Part shown: piece after piece, positions 36,959 through 49,000 of the stretch
Position numbering within the stretch: position 1 is the stretch's first letter
Layout: every line of letters starts with the position of its first letter
Assembly (NCBI RefSeq): GCF_020360975.1
Contig: NW_025408689.1
Location: forward strand, 186,001-250,000
Direction of reading: 5' to 3'
Length of the DNA: 64,000 bases
Origin: Hirsutella rhossiliensis
Lineage: Eukaryota > Ascomycota > Sordariomycetes > Hypocreales > Ophiocordycipitaceae
Program-made: the position numbers and the translations under genes
The notes under the pieces: generated by a model
Seen by the model: only the letters and a program-made list of their open reading frames with translations
Told to the model about the DNA's origin: nothing
Database searches by the model: none

Positions 36959-37354
36959 TAAAATAAGATAAAAGTAAACGTCTAAGAGAAAGAAGAGGTA
37001 TAGTATAATATATATATAGATAAACTTATATAAAGATATATACTTTATAGCGTAGCTAAACTATAGCTAGCGGGTTTATTAAAGTAAGTAAGGTAAGTAA
37101 AGCTTAATTTAATAAAATAATATATCTTTAAGTCTTAAGCTTTATATATATATATAATATAAAGAGCTTACCTATATATAAATAGCTTTACTTTATAATA
37201 TATATATTAAAAAGTAATATATATATTAAAGAGTAATATATATATTAAAGAGTAATATATATATTAAAGAGTAATATATTTCTTAAAGAGTCTATTATAT
37301 AAGTATAAAGAATATATATACTTAATTATATAGTATTAGCGCTATACCTTAATA
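36959..37354. other. Unassigned RIPed sequence with 19-bp tandem repeats
   Basis: AT-rich spacer between W and copia-4. Apart from the tandem array at 37195-37290 nothing is recognised. Confidence 0.4.
37195..37290. repeat. 19-bp AT-rich tandem repeat
   Basis: The unit TAATATATATATTAAAGAG recurs with starts 19 bp apart (GTAA at 37214, 37233, 37252, 37271). The last unit is degenerate. Confidence 0.75.
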
Positions 37355-37833
37355 TCTTATATAGAGAGATATAAAAAGTATATAAAAATATATAAAGGTA
37401 AAAGTAAAAGTAAGGAGATAGATAGGTAGGGCTAAGCTATTTAATTCTTATAGGGGTAGTAATTAAGGTAAGGGAGTAATTATTTTTTATATTACTTTAA
37501 TCTTCCTTCTTTCCTTTATTTAACGCTCCTCTTTATACTTATTTAGTATCTTAATTAATAAAGAAGATCTTACTTAAGAAGCTACTAATATCCTTTTAAC
37601 TATAAAGCTTTTTACTAGTTTTTCCTTTCTTTTCTAGCTATTACTAGTATATCCGTCTTATCTTTTACTACTTTTATAGAAAGCTATCGCTACTTTTACT
37701 TCCCCTCTTACCCCTACCCTCCTTTTTATACCTCTTTTAAGCTCCTTTCTTAAAACCTACTTTTTAGCTTCCTAAGTCCCTCGTACTAAGGGATATCTCT
37801 AAGAACTATAAAATTAAGCTATACTTTACGATA
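37355..37833 (-). repeat. copia-4 3' LTR
   Basis: 479 bp, from TCTTATATAGAGAG to CTTTACGATA on the plus strand, aligning with the 485-bp copia-3 LTR. Confidence 0.8.
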
Positions 37834-39087
37834 TACCCCCTTAGCTATAGCCTGCCCTTATAGAAAGGGTAAAGCTAAATACCTAGGCTAGTAAGCGTAT
37901 AAAGGAGGTCTTAGTTTATACTTATCCCTTACTTAAGAAATCCGGGTTTTAGCCTTAGGCTCTTTTAGACTTACTTTAGGAAAAAGGGGCCTTAAGGAGG
38001 ATATTAAGTCCTATAGGAAAGGGGGGCTTCTTTAAGGATAAGTCCTTAAAAGGGGGCCTTTTAAAAAGAATAAGTCTTAATTAAGCTAGGGGCCCTCCTT
38101 TAAGATAAGTCTTAACTCCTCTCTTTAGCTATAGACGTCTTCTTCCTCTTACGTATTATTAGCTCCTCTTATAGACTCTTAAAGCGGGCTTCTAAGGATA
38201 GCTTCTCTTAAACGTCTTTTAGCCTAATTTACTATAAAAAGATAGCTAGCTTTTACTTTAGTAAGGGCTTTATAAGACTATTAGCTTTTATTAATACTAC
38301 TAGAACTTAATAAATAGAAATAAGTCCCTTTTAGACTTCTTAGTATTACTAATACTAGTAGATATTAATATACTATAGCTAGGTTAATAGCTTACTATTT
38401 TCCTTTATAAGAATTCGTATAGTCTATATATTATTATATTCTATAGCTAATAGGGACGGAATTTATAGTCGTAAAGATATTAGTAGCTAGCTAAGGAGAA
38501 TCGCTTCTTTTAACGCTTTTAAAAGAGCTAATAGCTTTACTTCTATACTTAAAGTTATAATAGTAGCTTATTTCGAAGCTCTTTAAGTAATAGTTCCTTT
38601 AAAAAAGGATATAATATACCCTTATAAGCTCTTTCTATCTAAGGAATTATCTATAAAGGATAAATCGCTTAAATAAAAGAATATTTTAGTAGCTAATTTC
38701 CTTCCCTACCCTTATAAGAAGGTATAAGTAATAAGCGTAGAATTAGGTAATCGATAATATAAGCGGAAAGATCGGTCGAAGGAGTATAGGGTAGGATTTC
38801 GTCTAGAATTTATAACGAGTATATAAGGGGCAGAATAATATATTAAAAGAATAGCGTTATAAAAGATACTTACGAATTTACTTATTCTATCTACTACTCC
38901 TAGGGAAATCCTTCATCTTTTATAAACTATTGCTCGCCTACTAGTAGACTAATTAGTTATCTTTCTAGTATATTTTATAGTACTTAAAAGGCTCTATTTA
39001 TAGTATATCTTCCTAACTTAGTAAGTAGTCTAATTATAGCGTAATAGTTAACGTAAGACTATAGGTTCTAGTATAAATAGTAGATTT

Positions 39088-39273
39088 TATTATAGAGTAA
39101 GTAGAGGTATATATATAAGTGCCGTCCGTAGGATAATATTAATAAGCTATATAGAGCTCTTTTATACGCGGCTAGCCCGCCCCTATACTTATAGGATCCA
39201 GCCCTTTATACGTAACTATATAGCTTAGGCTACGGCCTAAGCCTATTACTTATAATAGTTAAAGACTCTTATA
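39088..39273 (-). repeat. gypsy-A2 3' LTR
   Basis: 186 bp, followed internally by the purine-rich 3' tract (minus strand) at about 39276-39295. Confidence 0.85.
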
Positions 39274-39576
39274 TAATACCCTCCCTCGAGCGCGGCGTAG
39301 CGCTGCCCTATTAACGGCTCCTATATAATTAAGCTTATACCGCGGGCTCTTCCCTACCCTTTCCCGTTAATAGGGCCGGCCCTACTAGCCCTATTATCCC
39401 CGCGCCCGTTAGCCTAGGTAGCTAGGACCTAGCTCTATACTTATCGGCCGGCTAGCTATTTAAATAAGAGCGTAACCTATTATATACGCCTCTAAGTAGC
39501 CGGCGGCTAGTCTAGACCTACGTAAGCCTTAGGTTGCCCGTCCCCTCTACCTTAGGTAGTATCCTCTACTAAGGGG

Positions 39577-39630
39577 TATATAAGGTAGTATCCCCCCCTT
39601 CCCCCTTCCCTTCCTTCTCTCCTTTCTTTA
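39577..39630 (+). promoter_or_regulatory. Putative promoter of gypsy-A2 antisense ORF
   Basis: GTATATAAGG box followed by a C/T-only tract, conserved with gypsy-A1 and A3 at the same distance from the LTR. Confidence 0.4.
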
Positions 39631-39820
39631 ACTATAGTAGTAGTATTAATAGGTAAGTTCCGCTTTACTTAAGGCGTTAGTCTATTCCTAGCTATATAGG
39701 CTACTCTATTAACGTATACTTATAGTAGTAGCGGTAGTAGTAATAATAGCCCTAATAATAATAATAACTCTAACTAATAAGTTCCGCGCCTTATAGAGCG
39801 GGAGGCTATATTCCGTTATA

Positions 39821-40743
39821 TTAACTTCCGCGATAGATATATCCGCCTCTCCCTCTCCTACCTCCTCCTTCTTAGAGCGTGCGGAGTCGTTTATCGACGC
39901 TATACTAGCCGCGGCCAACGATAACTCCGCCGCTACCGCCGCTCCTACCCGCGCCGCTGCCACCGCTCCTACCGCCGCCGCCGCCGCCTCTACTATATTA
40001 TTCGCTCTTACGTTGCCCCTTAGGGTAACGACGCCGTCCCCGCCGCTACCTATAATGCCCGGCCCCTCGGCCCCTACCTCCGTCTCCGCTACCCTTATAA
40101 GTCCGTAATTAAGTAAGCGTAATAGATATTATCCGCTAACCTCCTATAGTATAAGCGCTAAGTATAGGCCGGCGCCGCCCGCTTAGCCCCCTATATACGT
40201 TATACGTCGTAGGAGCTCGACTACTCTAACTAGGCCGGGCGCTGCCGCGGCGGTAGCTACTACTAGTATACGCGAGCCGGCCGCGCCTATAAGGCGGTGC
40301 CTCCTATCCTACTCGCTATAGCGTTAGCTTAGAAGGCTAGCTCGTATAGGCAGGCGCGGGGGGCTACTAAGAAGCGCCTTACCGCCGCCGCCGCCGCCTA
40401 CCGTAACCTCCGCGCCCTTAAGTAATAGGGCCTTATACCTAAGTAAGTCCTACTCCTCCGCTCCCCTATTTCCGCCTTTAATATACCCGGTGCTAGGGAT
40501 ACTGCCTCTATTACCCTATCGGCGGTCCCCTTAGCCGTGCCCGCCTCCGCTACCGCCGCTGCCCTTACCGCCGCCGCTAGCCGCCGCCCCTCTACCCCTA
40601 GAGCCGCCGCCGCCGCCGACTAGCTTATAGGCTTAGAGGGCCGCCTTAGCGCCCTAAAGACCGCCGCTACCGCTAATAAGAAAGAGGAGGCTAATAAGGA
40701 CAACGATAATAAAGATAATAATAATAATAATAATAAGGAATAA
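39821..40743 (+). pseudogene. gypsy-A2 antisense ORF (unknown protein)
   Basis: Plus-strand homologue of the gypsy-A1 antisense frame. It keeps L-T-S-A-I-D-I-S near the start, E-S-F-I-D-A, a long Ala/Thr/Pro-rich stretch, L-S-A-V-P-L-A, L-E-G-R-L-S-A-L and a Lys/Asn/Asp tail ending K-E-stop at about 40741-40743. One base is missing relative to A1 near 40440, which shifts the frame. Transversions and small indels are common here, whereas the pol regions of A1 and A2 differ mostly by transitions. Function unknown. The opposite strand is open for 84 codons at 39709-39963, so strand assignment rests on the C-terminal conservation and promoter. Confidence 0.5.
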
Positions 40744-40779
40744 GCCTAGGTAGTTTAAGGGCTCCGCCCTATAATAAAC

Positions 40780-43700
40780 GCTATTTTTATCTTTACCTAT
40801 ACTATTACGCTTATATTACTTATATTACTATAACTGCCCCCTCTACTATACTTACTTTATAGTCTTAGCTTAAGCTACTATTAGTAGTCCGCTAGTTTAT
40901 TATTCTTATCTACTATTCTAAATAAGGCTTTAAACTTATTAAGGGCTATAGTTCCCGTAAACTTATATATAGGTTCCTATATAGGGTCGAGATACCCGCG
41001 CTACTTAACGAGGACCTCTTAGCGTTTCCCCTTACTAACCTTTTTCTAGCGCGCGGCCTATATCTCTTTAACCTTAAACTCGTGCTCTCCCTCTACCTTA
41101 ATTATAGGCGGTTAAGCGTCCGCTATTTCTTATTTAAGTAGTAGGTTAAAGAAGGCTCTATAAAGGAAGTCTATATTAATCTTATTATAGACCCCTATTA
41201 AGAGACTATTAAGCTCTATAACCTATAGGCTAATAACCCTCTATACTATAAACTTTATATATAGCTAGTTAAGCTTCTTCTTTAGCCGTACTAACCTATA
41301 GTTATAGAGGTCTAGCTATACCTTATCTCTTACTATAAACCTATCTACTAGGGCCCTAGTCTTATTAGCGTGCCGCTCTTAATCTTACGCCGCGGCGGCT
41401 ATCGCGGATTAGTAATAATCTATAGTCTTCTATAGCTTTCGTACGAACGTAGAGGCATGGCCCTTTAGTAATAAATTACTATACTACTCCGCTACTATAT
41501 CTATAGTAAAGGGAACTAATAAGGGTAGTTTAAAGCTATATATTATAAAGAAAGGGGCTATCTTAATAGAGGTATATAGTCTACTATTTAATATAAGTTA
41601 GGCCGCGGGGAGCTAATAGTCTTAGTTTACTTAGTTATAGGCTATAACGGCCTATAGGTAAGCCTATGCCTCCTAGTTAACCTTCTTAGGCCCTCCGTTA
41701 GTCTATAGGTAATATACTATACTAAGTAGCTACGTAATCTAAAGTAGCTAGTATAGGTACTATTAAAAGCGGCTAGTTTAATTCGATCCCCTATCGCTTA
41801 TAATAAAGGCTAGCTAGCTATATAAGCGGGCCTAGTACTATAAGAAGCGCTCTACGTAGGACTCTATATCTATAGACGGTATTAGCTTTAATACTATAGA
41901 CTTACTAAGTCGGTCCTTAATTACCTATATATAGTAGTTGCCGCCCTTTATAAGTAAGAGGTCCGTTATAAAGTCTATCTATATATATATATAGAACCGG
42001 TCGGGTACTAAAAGCTACTTAAGTAGCCCCTTAAGCTATGCCCTCTAAATCTTAGTACGGCTATAGATATCGTAGTTATAGAGGAAGCGGCGAACGTAGT
42101 ACTATAGGAGGGGCTAGTAGAAATCCCTTACGAGGCCTACTACTATACCCTGCCTACTTAGGTAGCCTATAATACTAGAGTTATAGATAAGCTAAACTAG
42201 CTTCCTTTAGAGCTTATTCTATTCGTTTAGCTCTAGCGGTCTATCCTTCTCCTTAGCTTCTATAGTATACGGCGCGCCTAGTACCTATAGTCTCCCCCGC
42301 TAACGTAGGTGCCCCTATAAGTCGATATAATAGTCGGCTACTTATACCTTTAGCTTTAGCTTTAGATCGAGGTATTAAGCGCCGGACTTAATAGCGCGGC
42401 GTACGCTCTCGTAGGTATAGTCTAGAGATAATATCCTATCCTATAAGCGCTAAAGGACCTTATCTTAGAACACCCGCGCTATACGCGCCCCTAGGCCGGT
42501 CTATCCCTCCTCGCCGGGCCGAGGTAAAGGTATAGGGGAAGGCTTATCCGTTAGCGCCGCGCCTTCCCTTACTAGGGAAGCTCTTATATAAGTCTATAGC
42601 GCTTCTTATAAGATAAGCTATAGATCCTAGGCCTCGATATCCGCTCCCGTTAGCTAGTCTTAATCCCTCTAAGAAAGTATATCTAGGACTATAGAGTCCT
42701 GCCTTAGCTAGTGCTTAATTAAGAAGTTAAAGTATAAGAGATACTCTACTTAGCGGGCTTACCGCTTTAAGAGGTACTAGCGAGTTATAAAGTACTTAAG
42801 GTTCTTATAGTCTATAAGAACCTCGAAGCTCTTATAGCTTTAAAGCTCTACTTACTATTACTTAAGGTAGCTAATAATCGCTAGTATCTCTTTATCGTAA
42901 ATAGCGTAATTCCGCTCTACTAAGGTTAGCTTATAAGAGTAGAACGCTACCGGTTACTTTTACCCGTCTACCTTCTAAGAGAGCGTTCCTTTAAGTACTT
43001 AGCCGCTATAGTCTACTTTAACTAATATAGACCGGTTAAAGTCTTACTAAAGTAGTACTAGGGCTTAAGAGAATAGGTCCTTAAGCGTATAGAACGCTCC
43101 TTCTTATATAGGCCCCTAGTAAAAGGCGGTCTACTTCCTAGTAATCTCGTTTAAGGGCATTATAATATAGGAGAAGCCCTTAATAAACATCCTATAATAG
43201 TTCGCGAACCTAAGGAAGCTCTATACGCTTATCTATATAGTTAAGGTAGCTTAGTCCTAAATTGCCTAGATCTTTATAGGATCCGCCTATATACCTACGC
43301 TAGCGTAGATAATAAAGCCTAGGTACTTAACCCTCTTAACCTTAAATTCGTACTTATCTAGGTTAAGGTAGAGCCTATAAAGTTAGAGGCGCTCTAAGAC
43401 CCTCTATACTTTCTATATATAGTCCTTATAAGAGCCGCTCGTATAAATAAGGATATTATCTATATATATAAAGGCGAACTTATTAAGGAAGTCCTAAAGT
43501 ACGTTATTAATATAATACTAAAAGGTAGCGGGCGCTCTTAAGAGGCTAAAGGGCGTTATAAGCTACTTAAATAAGCTATAGTATATATAGAACGCTGTCT
43601 TTTACTTATTACCCTTTAAGATCTATACCTTATAGAACGCCTATTTTATATCTTGCTTTATAAACTACTTCGCCTTCGAAAGGTTATAGAGCGTATCTAA

Positions 43701-45500
43701 GATTAAGGGTAAGGGGTAGCGGTCCGGCCTCGTAATTACGTTTAGAGCCCTATAGTTATAATAGAACTATATCCTGCCCCTTAGTTTACATACGAATAAG
43801 ACCGGCGCTCTTACTTTAGAGCTACTTACTTAAATAAAACCCTTATCTAAGAGGTCCCTTAGCGTCTTCTTTAGCACTAGTAGCTCCGCGTATAATATAC
43901 TATATAGCGGTTTAAATAGTATAGGTAGTTCCTACCCCTTCTTATCGGTGCGGAGTACGATCTTATAGTCTACCCCTAGCTTATATAGGTTAAGCTTATC
44001 TGCTTCCTAGGACTTAAATAGTAGTAGGAGGTCGTAAAAGCGCTCCGGTATCTACTACTATAGCTTAGAGGGCGACTTTAGCTTCTTTGCCTAGAGGGCC
44101 TTATCGATATCCGCTAAGCTAACTATATAGACCGCTACGTTAGCCGCTGCCCGGCCTTCCTCCTACTTTAACTATTATACGGTTCCTATAAAGATAAAAG
44201 TAAGGACTTCTTATACTAAGTATAAAGCTCGTACGCTTAGTCCTATACCTATAGAACCGTTATTATAGCGGACCTACTATTACGTAGGCCTAAACTATAG
44301 CTTCTTTTAGTATAAAACCGAGTATAACTCTATATATAATAACTAGGGTTTCCTAAGGATTAAGGGAAACTTTAGTTAAGGGATTATATAGGCTATAATA
44401 AGCTTATAGTAACTATCGACCTCTATAGCTAGCTATATAATACCTTTAATTACCGCACCCTTTATCGCGCTTAAGGCGCCCTTTACTTACCTTAGAGCGA
44501 TCTTTTCTACTAGTACTTATATCTCTTATATAAGCGCCTCGTTAACTATAGCGTAGTACTAGTAGCCCTTATTTATAAGGGCGGCGACGGGTAAGGAGTT
44601 ATTAACTATAACCTATATTAAAGTAGGCTCCTCTTTTATATAGGCGGATAATTCCTCCTTCTCTTTTACTAGTACTAGTAATTAAGGCTCTAGAGCCTAT
44701 CTTTACTCCGGAGCTACTCTTTTTCCTCTAGGCTTAAGGGAGCGGAGTCCTCTTTATCGTCTAAGGTAAGGAGCGGTTCTATCTTCGCTACTTAAACTAC
44801 TATAGGCCGCTTAGCTAAAAGGAAGGGGCATTTTAATATAAAGTATATAAACGCGCCGTAACGTAGGTAGCGGCCGTTAGCTTTCTTTTTCCTAATTTCC
44901 TTACTTATTACCTACTTCGCCTACTACTTAGAGAGCGGGATAGTATAGGGGATATTTAAAGACGACTTCCTACTATATTTAGCTCGGTCTATATAGGTAG
45001 CCGATATTAAGGTATCTCCGTTAGTATCGATAGTTAGCTATTCCTCTTATAAAAGGGCGGTAATCCTATTACCGCTATACGGCGTACGCTTATAAAGCTT
45101 TTAAAAATATAGTATCTACTTATAGCCCTATACTACCTTTATTAACTAGCTTATATACTCGCTATAGTTAGTAGGTATAATTATAAGGATAAGTAGCTCT
45201 TATAAGGCCGGCGTAATTAAGTTCTATAACTATATAAGCTTTACGCTATCTTCCTATACTATAGTTCCTACTACTTATAAGAGCGTCTCTTCGAAGTAAG
45301 GGAGGAATTTACTAAAGGTCTACCTATCCCTCTACTTAAGGGTCTATAGCCTATCCTATGCTTTCTCCCGCTTTTATACGTTACCGAACGTATATATAAG
45401 GTATTAGAAGAAGTCCTATAGGTCGCGTCTACCTCTAGGGCCGCCCTTATCCTAGAATCCGGAGATCCGCTATATCTAGGGCTCCGGTAGTATATAAAGG
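40780..45500 (-). pseudogene. gypsy-A2 pol, RIP-degraded
   Basis: Aligns throughout with gypsy-A1 pol: RT with A-P-V and Y-R-A-L-N near 43750-43810, active site at 43449-43466, integrase and chromodomain toward 40930. Contains many RIP-type stops. Confidence 0.7.
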
Positions 45501-45879
45501 AGCGAATACCACGCTATATTACGATAGCTATTTAGGCCCTATTTCTCGTCTATTATAAACTTTATTTATAGCCGGCTAAGGAAGAAGTAAAAGGACTTAG
45601 GCTTACTATCCTAAGTCGGCTAAGGAAGCGGCTTCTATATCGGTAGTGCCGCCGCCGTAACCGGTATTACTAAGGTTATAGGGGTTAACGCTAGTCTCGT
45701 AGACGGCTCCCTTAATATAGCGAGAACCTCGTTCTTCTCGCTAGCCGTCGCGCTTTTAATCGCTTCTAAGATAGCTACGATACTTCCTATCCGCCTAGGG
45801 GGTAGCGGGGTGCTCCCTTAGGGAAGCGGCACCCTTTCTAGGGAGATGTCTATTAAATCTATTAGTTAATAGCTTATAC

Positions 45880-46065
45880 TATTACGGAGTAGGCAGAGGC
45901 GTATATATAGGTGCCGTCTATAGGATAATATTAATAAGCTATATAGAGCTCTTCTATACGCGGCTAGCCCGCCCCTATACTTATAGGATCCGGCCCTCCG
46001 TACGTAACTATACGGCTTAGGCCGCGGCCTAAGCCTATTACCTATAATAGTTAAAGACTCTTATA
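45880..46065 (-). repeat. gypsy-A2 5' LTR
   Basis: 186 bp. It retains CG/GG where the left LTR has TA/AG at its start (TATTACGGAG), showing RIP differences between the two LTRs. Followed by TSD GATTT. Confidence 0.85.
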
Positions 46066-49000
46066 GATTTAACTAGAATATTCTATGCTTTACTTATTCT
46101 CGTATTATAGATATCTTTAGAACCGCTAAGCTAAAATAGGTAATAGGGTATCCGTTCTACTCGTAATTAACTTATGCATTTTATATATATTTTTATTTAT
46201 AAGGATAGGCTTATCCTAACCTGCCTTTCTTAGAGGAAGGTATAGATATCTAGTAAAGGTCTTTATCTTTTAAGGGTTATTCCCTTAGACTATATTATAA
46301 AGCCTCTTTTTACTAGCTTATTCTATAAAGCCTCCCTATGCCTATTATTTCTTTATAATAGTAAAATAGGAATATAAGGGTATATTCTTATAACCCTCTT
46401 AAGCGTAGAATATATAATCTTATTAAATAGAGATAAAGGATTACTTAGTCTATTACTTCTTAGTGCCTAGGGCTAGGATTCTAGTTATACTTAGCTAGCT
46501 AGGAGACCGTAAAAGAGATATCTAGTATAGTAGAAATAGCTAAAAAGAAGTAAGGAGCCTACCTTTTATTAATATTAGTATTTCTCTTACTCCCTAGCTT
46601 AAAATAATAGATTAGGTAAAAGCTCTTTATCTAATATAAGCGTAGAAGGAAGCTTCTTATTAATAGAATTAAAGAGGAATTTATAAGCGACCTTATTAAT
46701 ATAAGCGTCCTAGGTAAGCTAGATAGTTTATTAGGACCTATTTTAAAGGATTTATATCCCTAAGAACTACTTTAGCTCCCTTAGCCTAGTTATCTTATAC
46801 CTTTATTATACGCCTTATATAGCTTCCTTAGTAGTTACTTCTTCTTTTTTTAAGTAAGCTTCGATAATATTATTAATATAAAAGAAGACTATAATTTTAC
46901 CCTTTTATATTATATATAGTTCCTATAAGACTTTCTTAAAGCCTAGGGCTTTAAGGGAGTTAGTTAAATACTATTACTAAAGAAAGGGTAATTTTTATAG
47001 TCTATATAGAGCTTTCCTAAGCTATAGAACTTTTCCTAGCTATTAAAAGCCTAGTAAAAGGCGTATATAGATAACTTCTTTTTCCTTAAGTAAGTAGTTA
47101 ATAAAGGCGTTAACTATATCTATCTATTTAAGCTCGAGGTCGAATTCTACTACTATAGTTATAAGGGTCTAAAAAGACATCCCTATTAAGGTAGTCGCCT
47201 TAGTAGGTAGATCCCCTTTTTCCTATTAATTCCTATAGATAACTAGCTAAGCTTTATACTTTTAAAGGAAGCTATATTTATTAGTCTTATAGATAAAGAC
47301 CTACTTATAGCTAAGGACCTATTTTCCTCTTACTTTCTCCTTAAGGACCTCTTTAAAAGAACCTATCTCTTTATATAAAGCTAGATAGTCTTTTTAAGCC
47401 TAGAAAGACTAGTCTTTAAAAGGGTATCTTTCTAACTACTTTTAGTTTACTAGTAGGTCTAAGAGGTCTCTTTTATATACCTTCCTTACTAATAGTAGCT
47501 TAAAAAGCTAGCTTACTATAAATGCTTTATAGGAACCGTCTTTTATAGGCGTTAGATAAAAGTCGGAAAAACGATTAAAATAAGAAATAGGTTAGTCTTC
47601 TTTTATATCGGGCCCTATACCTTCCTTTACTTCTTAAGGTAGGTATAAAAAGGCAGCTAGGTAATCTTTTAAGAGAGGTACCTTTCTTACCCCCTTAAGG
47701 ACCGAGATAAGAAGACTAATAGAAAAAGCTACTTTTAAATCTTTATTTTATTCTATAAGAAGAGGTATAAGAAGGTAGGCGTATTTTAGCTCTACCGCTT
47801 TCCTATAGTCTCCTTCTTTATTTAGATTATCTAATTTAATAGCTTCCTCTTTCTCTTTAAAGTTAGCGTTATTCTTAACTACTTTAATATTAGTTTCTTC
47901 TTTTATTTCCTTATTTAGGGCCTCCTCTTATAACTATTAGATAGGGGGGATTTAGATCTTTTAAATCAGCTAATATTAAGAGAGTAAGAGGGGCTATTAA
48001 TCCTTCTTTCTATTAAAGAAGCTAGATTTATTAAAATTTATATCCCTAGTTAAAATAACTTACTATAAAAGAGGAATCTAAATCCGGAAGATATTTATAG
48101 AATTATAGCTAACAAGGTAACTAATAAAGGCTCTAGGATTAAGCTTTTTTTTCTTTTTCCTTTTTAGCTATATATTAGTAGTTATAGTATATACCTTATA
48201 GCTATAGGTATAAAGGTAGGCTAGCGAGGCCCTTTTTTTTATAAAGAGCTTAAGGGGTAATTTCTAGTTTATTTCTTAGTTTAGTTCCCTAGGGTCCTTA
48301 AGGTCCCTAAGGGTCCGGTTCTAAAAGTAATAGGCGGTCTTAACGACTTCCCTTTAAAGGTCGTAGGGAAGCCTTATAATAAGTCTTATTATATAAGCCC
48401 TTTCTATTATAGTACCCCTTAATCTTTCTACCCCTCCGTTCTAGGCCTAGGTATTTAGTATTAATAGGAGGGGTAAAACACCCTTTTTTCGAAGCTAATT
48501 TAAGATATCCTTTATAAATAGCTCTCTATTAAACCGTATCTTCTTTACCTTATAGCCTAAGTAGGATTTTATCTAGTTAATAAAGTCTTAGAAGGCAGAC
48601 TAGTTATACTTACTTAGGTAGGTCCGTAAGAAATAAGGGAAAACTATCCTTAAAAAAGCGTCTATAAAAAACATTACCCTAACAAAGCTTTCTTAGTCCT
48701 TAGAGACGTCGGTCTAGTCGACCTAAATTTCCTTATACGGCTAGCCCGGCTATAAAGGGGTTCGTTTAGAAATTCGTCTCTTAGTCTTTCCTTAACCGTA
48801 GTATTTATATTCGATAGTCTTTAAGCCCCTTATTTATACGCCTTATTATTAGCTTAGCTTATATAAAGCTAGGGGGCCTAGGTAACTAAGTTATATATAC
48901 TAAAGAAGACCGTCTCTTTAGGCTACTAGAAGAGGGTCCTTAGAACCTACCCTTTTAGTAGGGAAAGCTAACTTCTTAAGAGATTCCTTCCTAAGGATAG

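Larger units (their letters stand above)
39088..46065 (-). mobile_element. gypsy-A2: chromodomain Ty3/gypsy element with antisense ORF
   Basis: 6.98-kb second copy of gypsy-A, TSD GATTT (39083-39087 and 46066-46070), LTRs 39088-39273 and 45880-46065 (186 bp each). Same architecture as gypsy-A1, with RT active site at 43449-43466 reading Y-I-D-N-I-L on the minus strand. Slightly less RIPed than A1, with more CA/TG left. Inserted in solo LTR X2, so it is the youngest layer of that nest. Confidence 0.85.
38713..46392 (+). mobile_element. X2: solo LTR split by gypsy-A2
   Basis: LTR pieces at 38713-39087 and 46071-46392 add up to 697 bp, exactly the length of X1. TSD is ACCCT (38708-38712 and 46393-46397), in copia-4. 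Ends TATAAGAAGG...TTCTTATA form a short inverted repeat. The insertion point of gypsy-A2 matches uninterrupted X1 sequence around 10510. Confidence 0.85.

Noticed and set aside
37195..37290. CRISPR-like array
   Set aside because: Units are contiguous 19-bp AT-rich tandem repeats without unique spacers, in a eukaryotic context.
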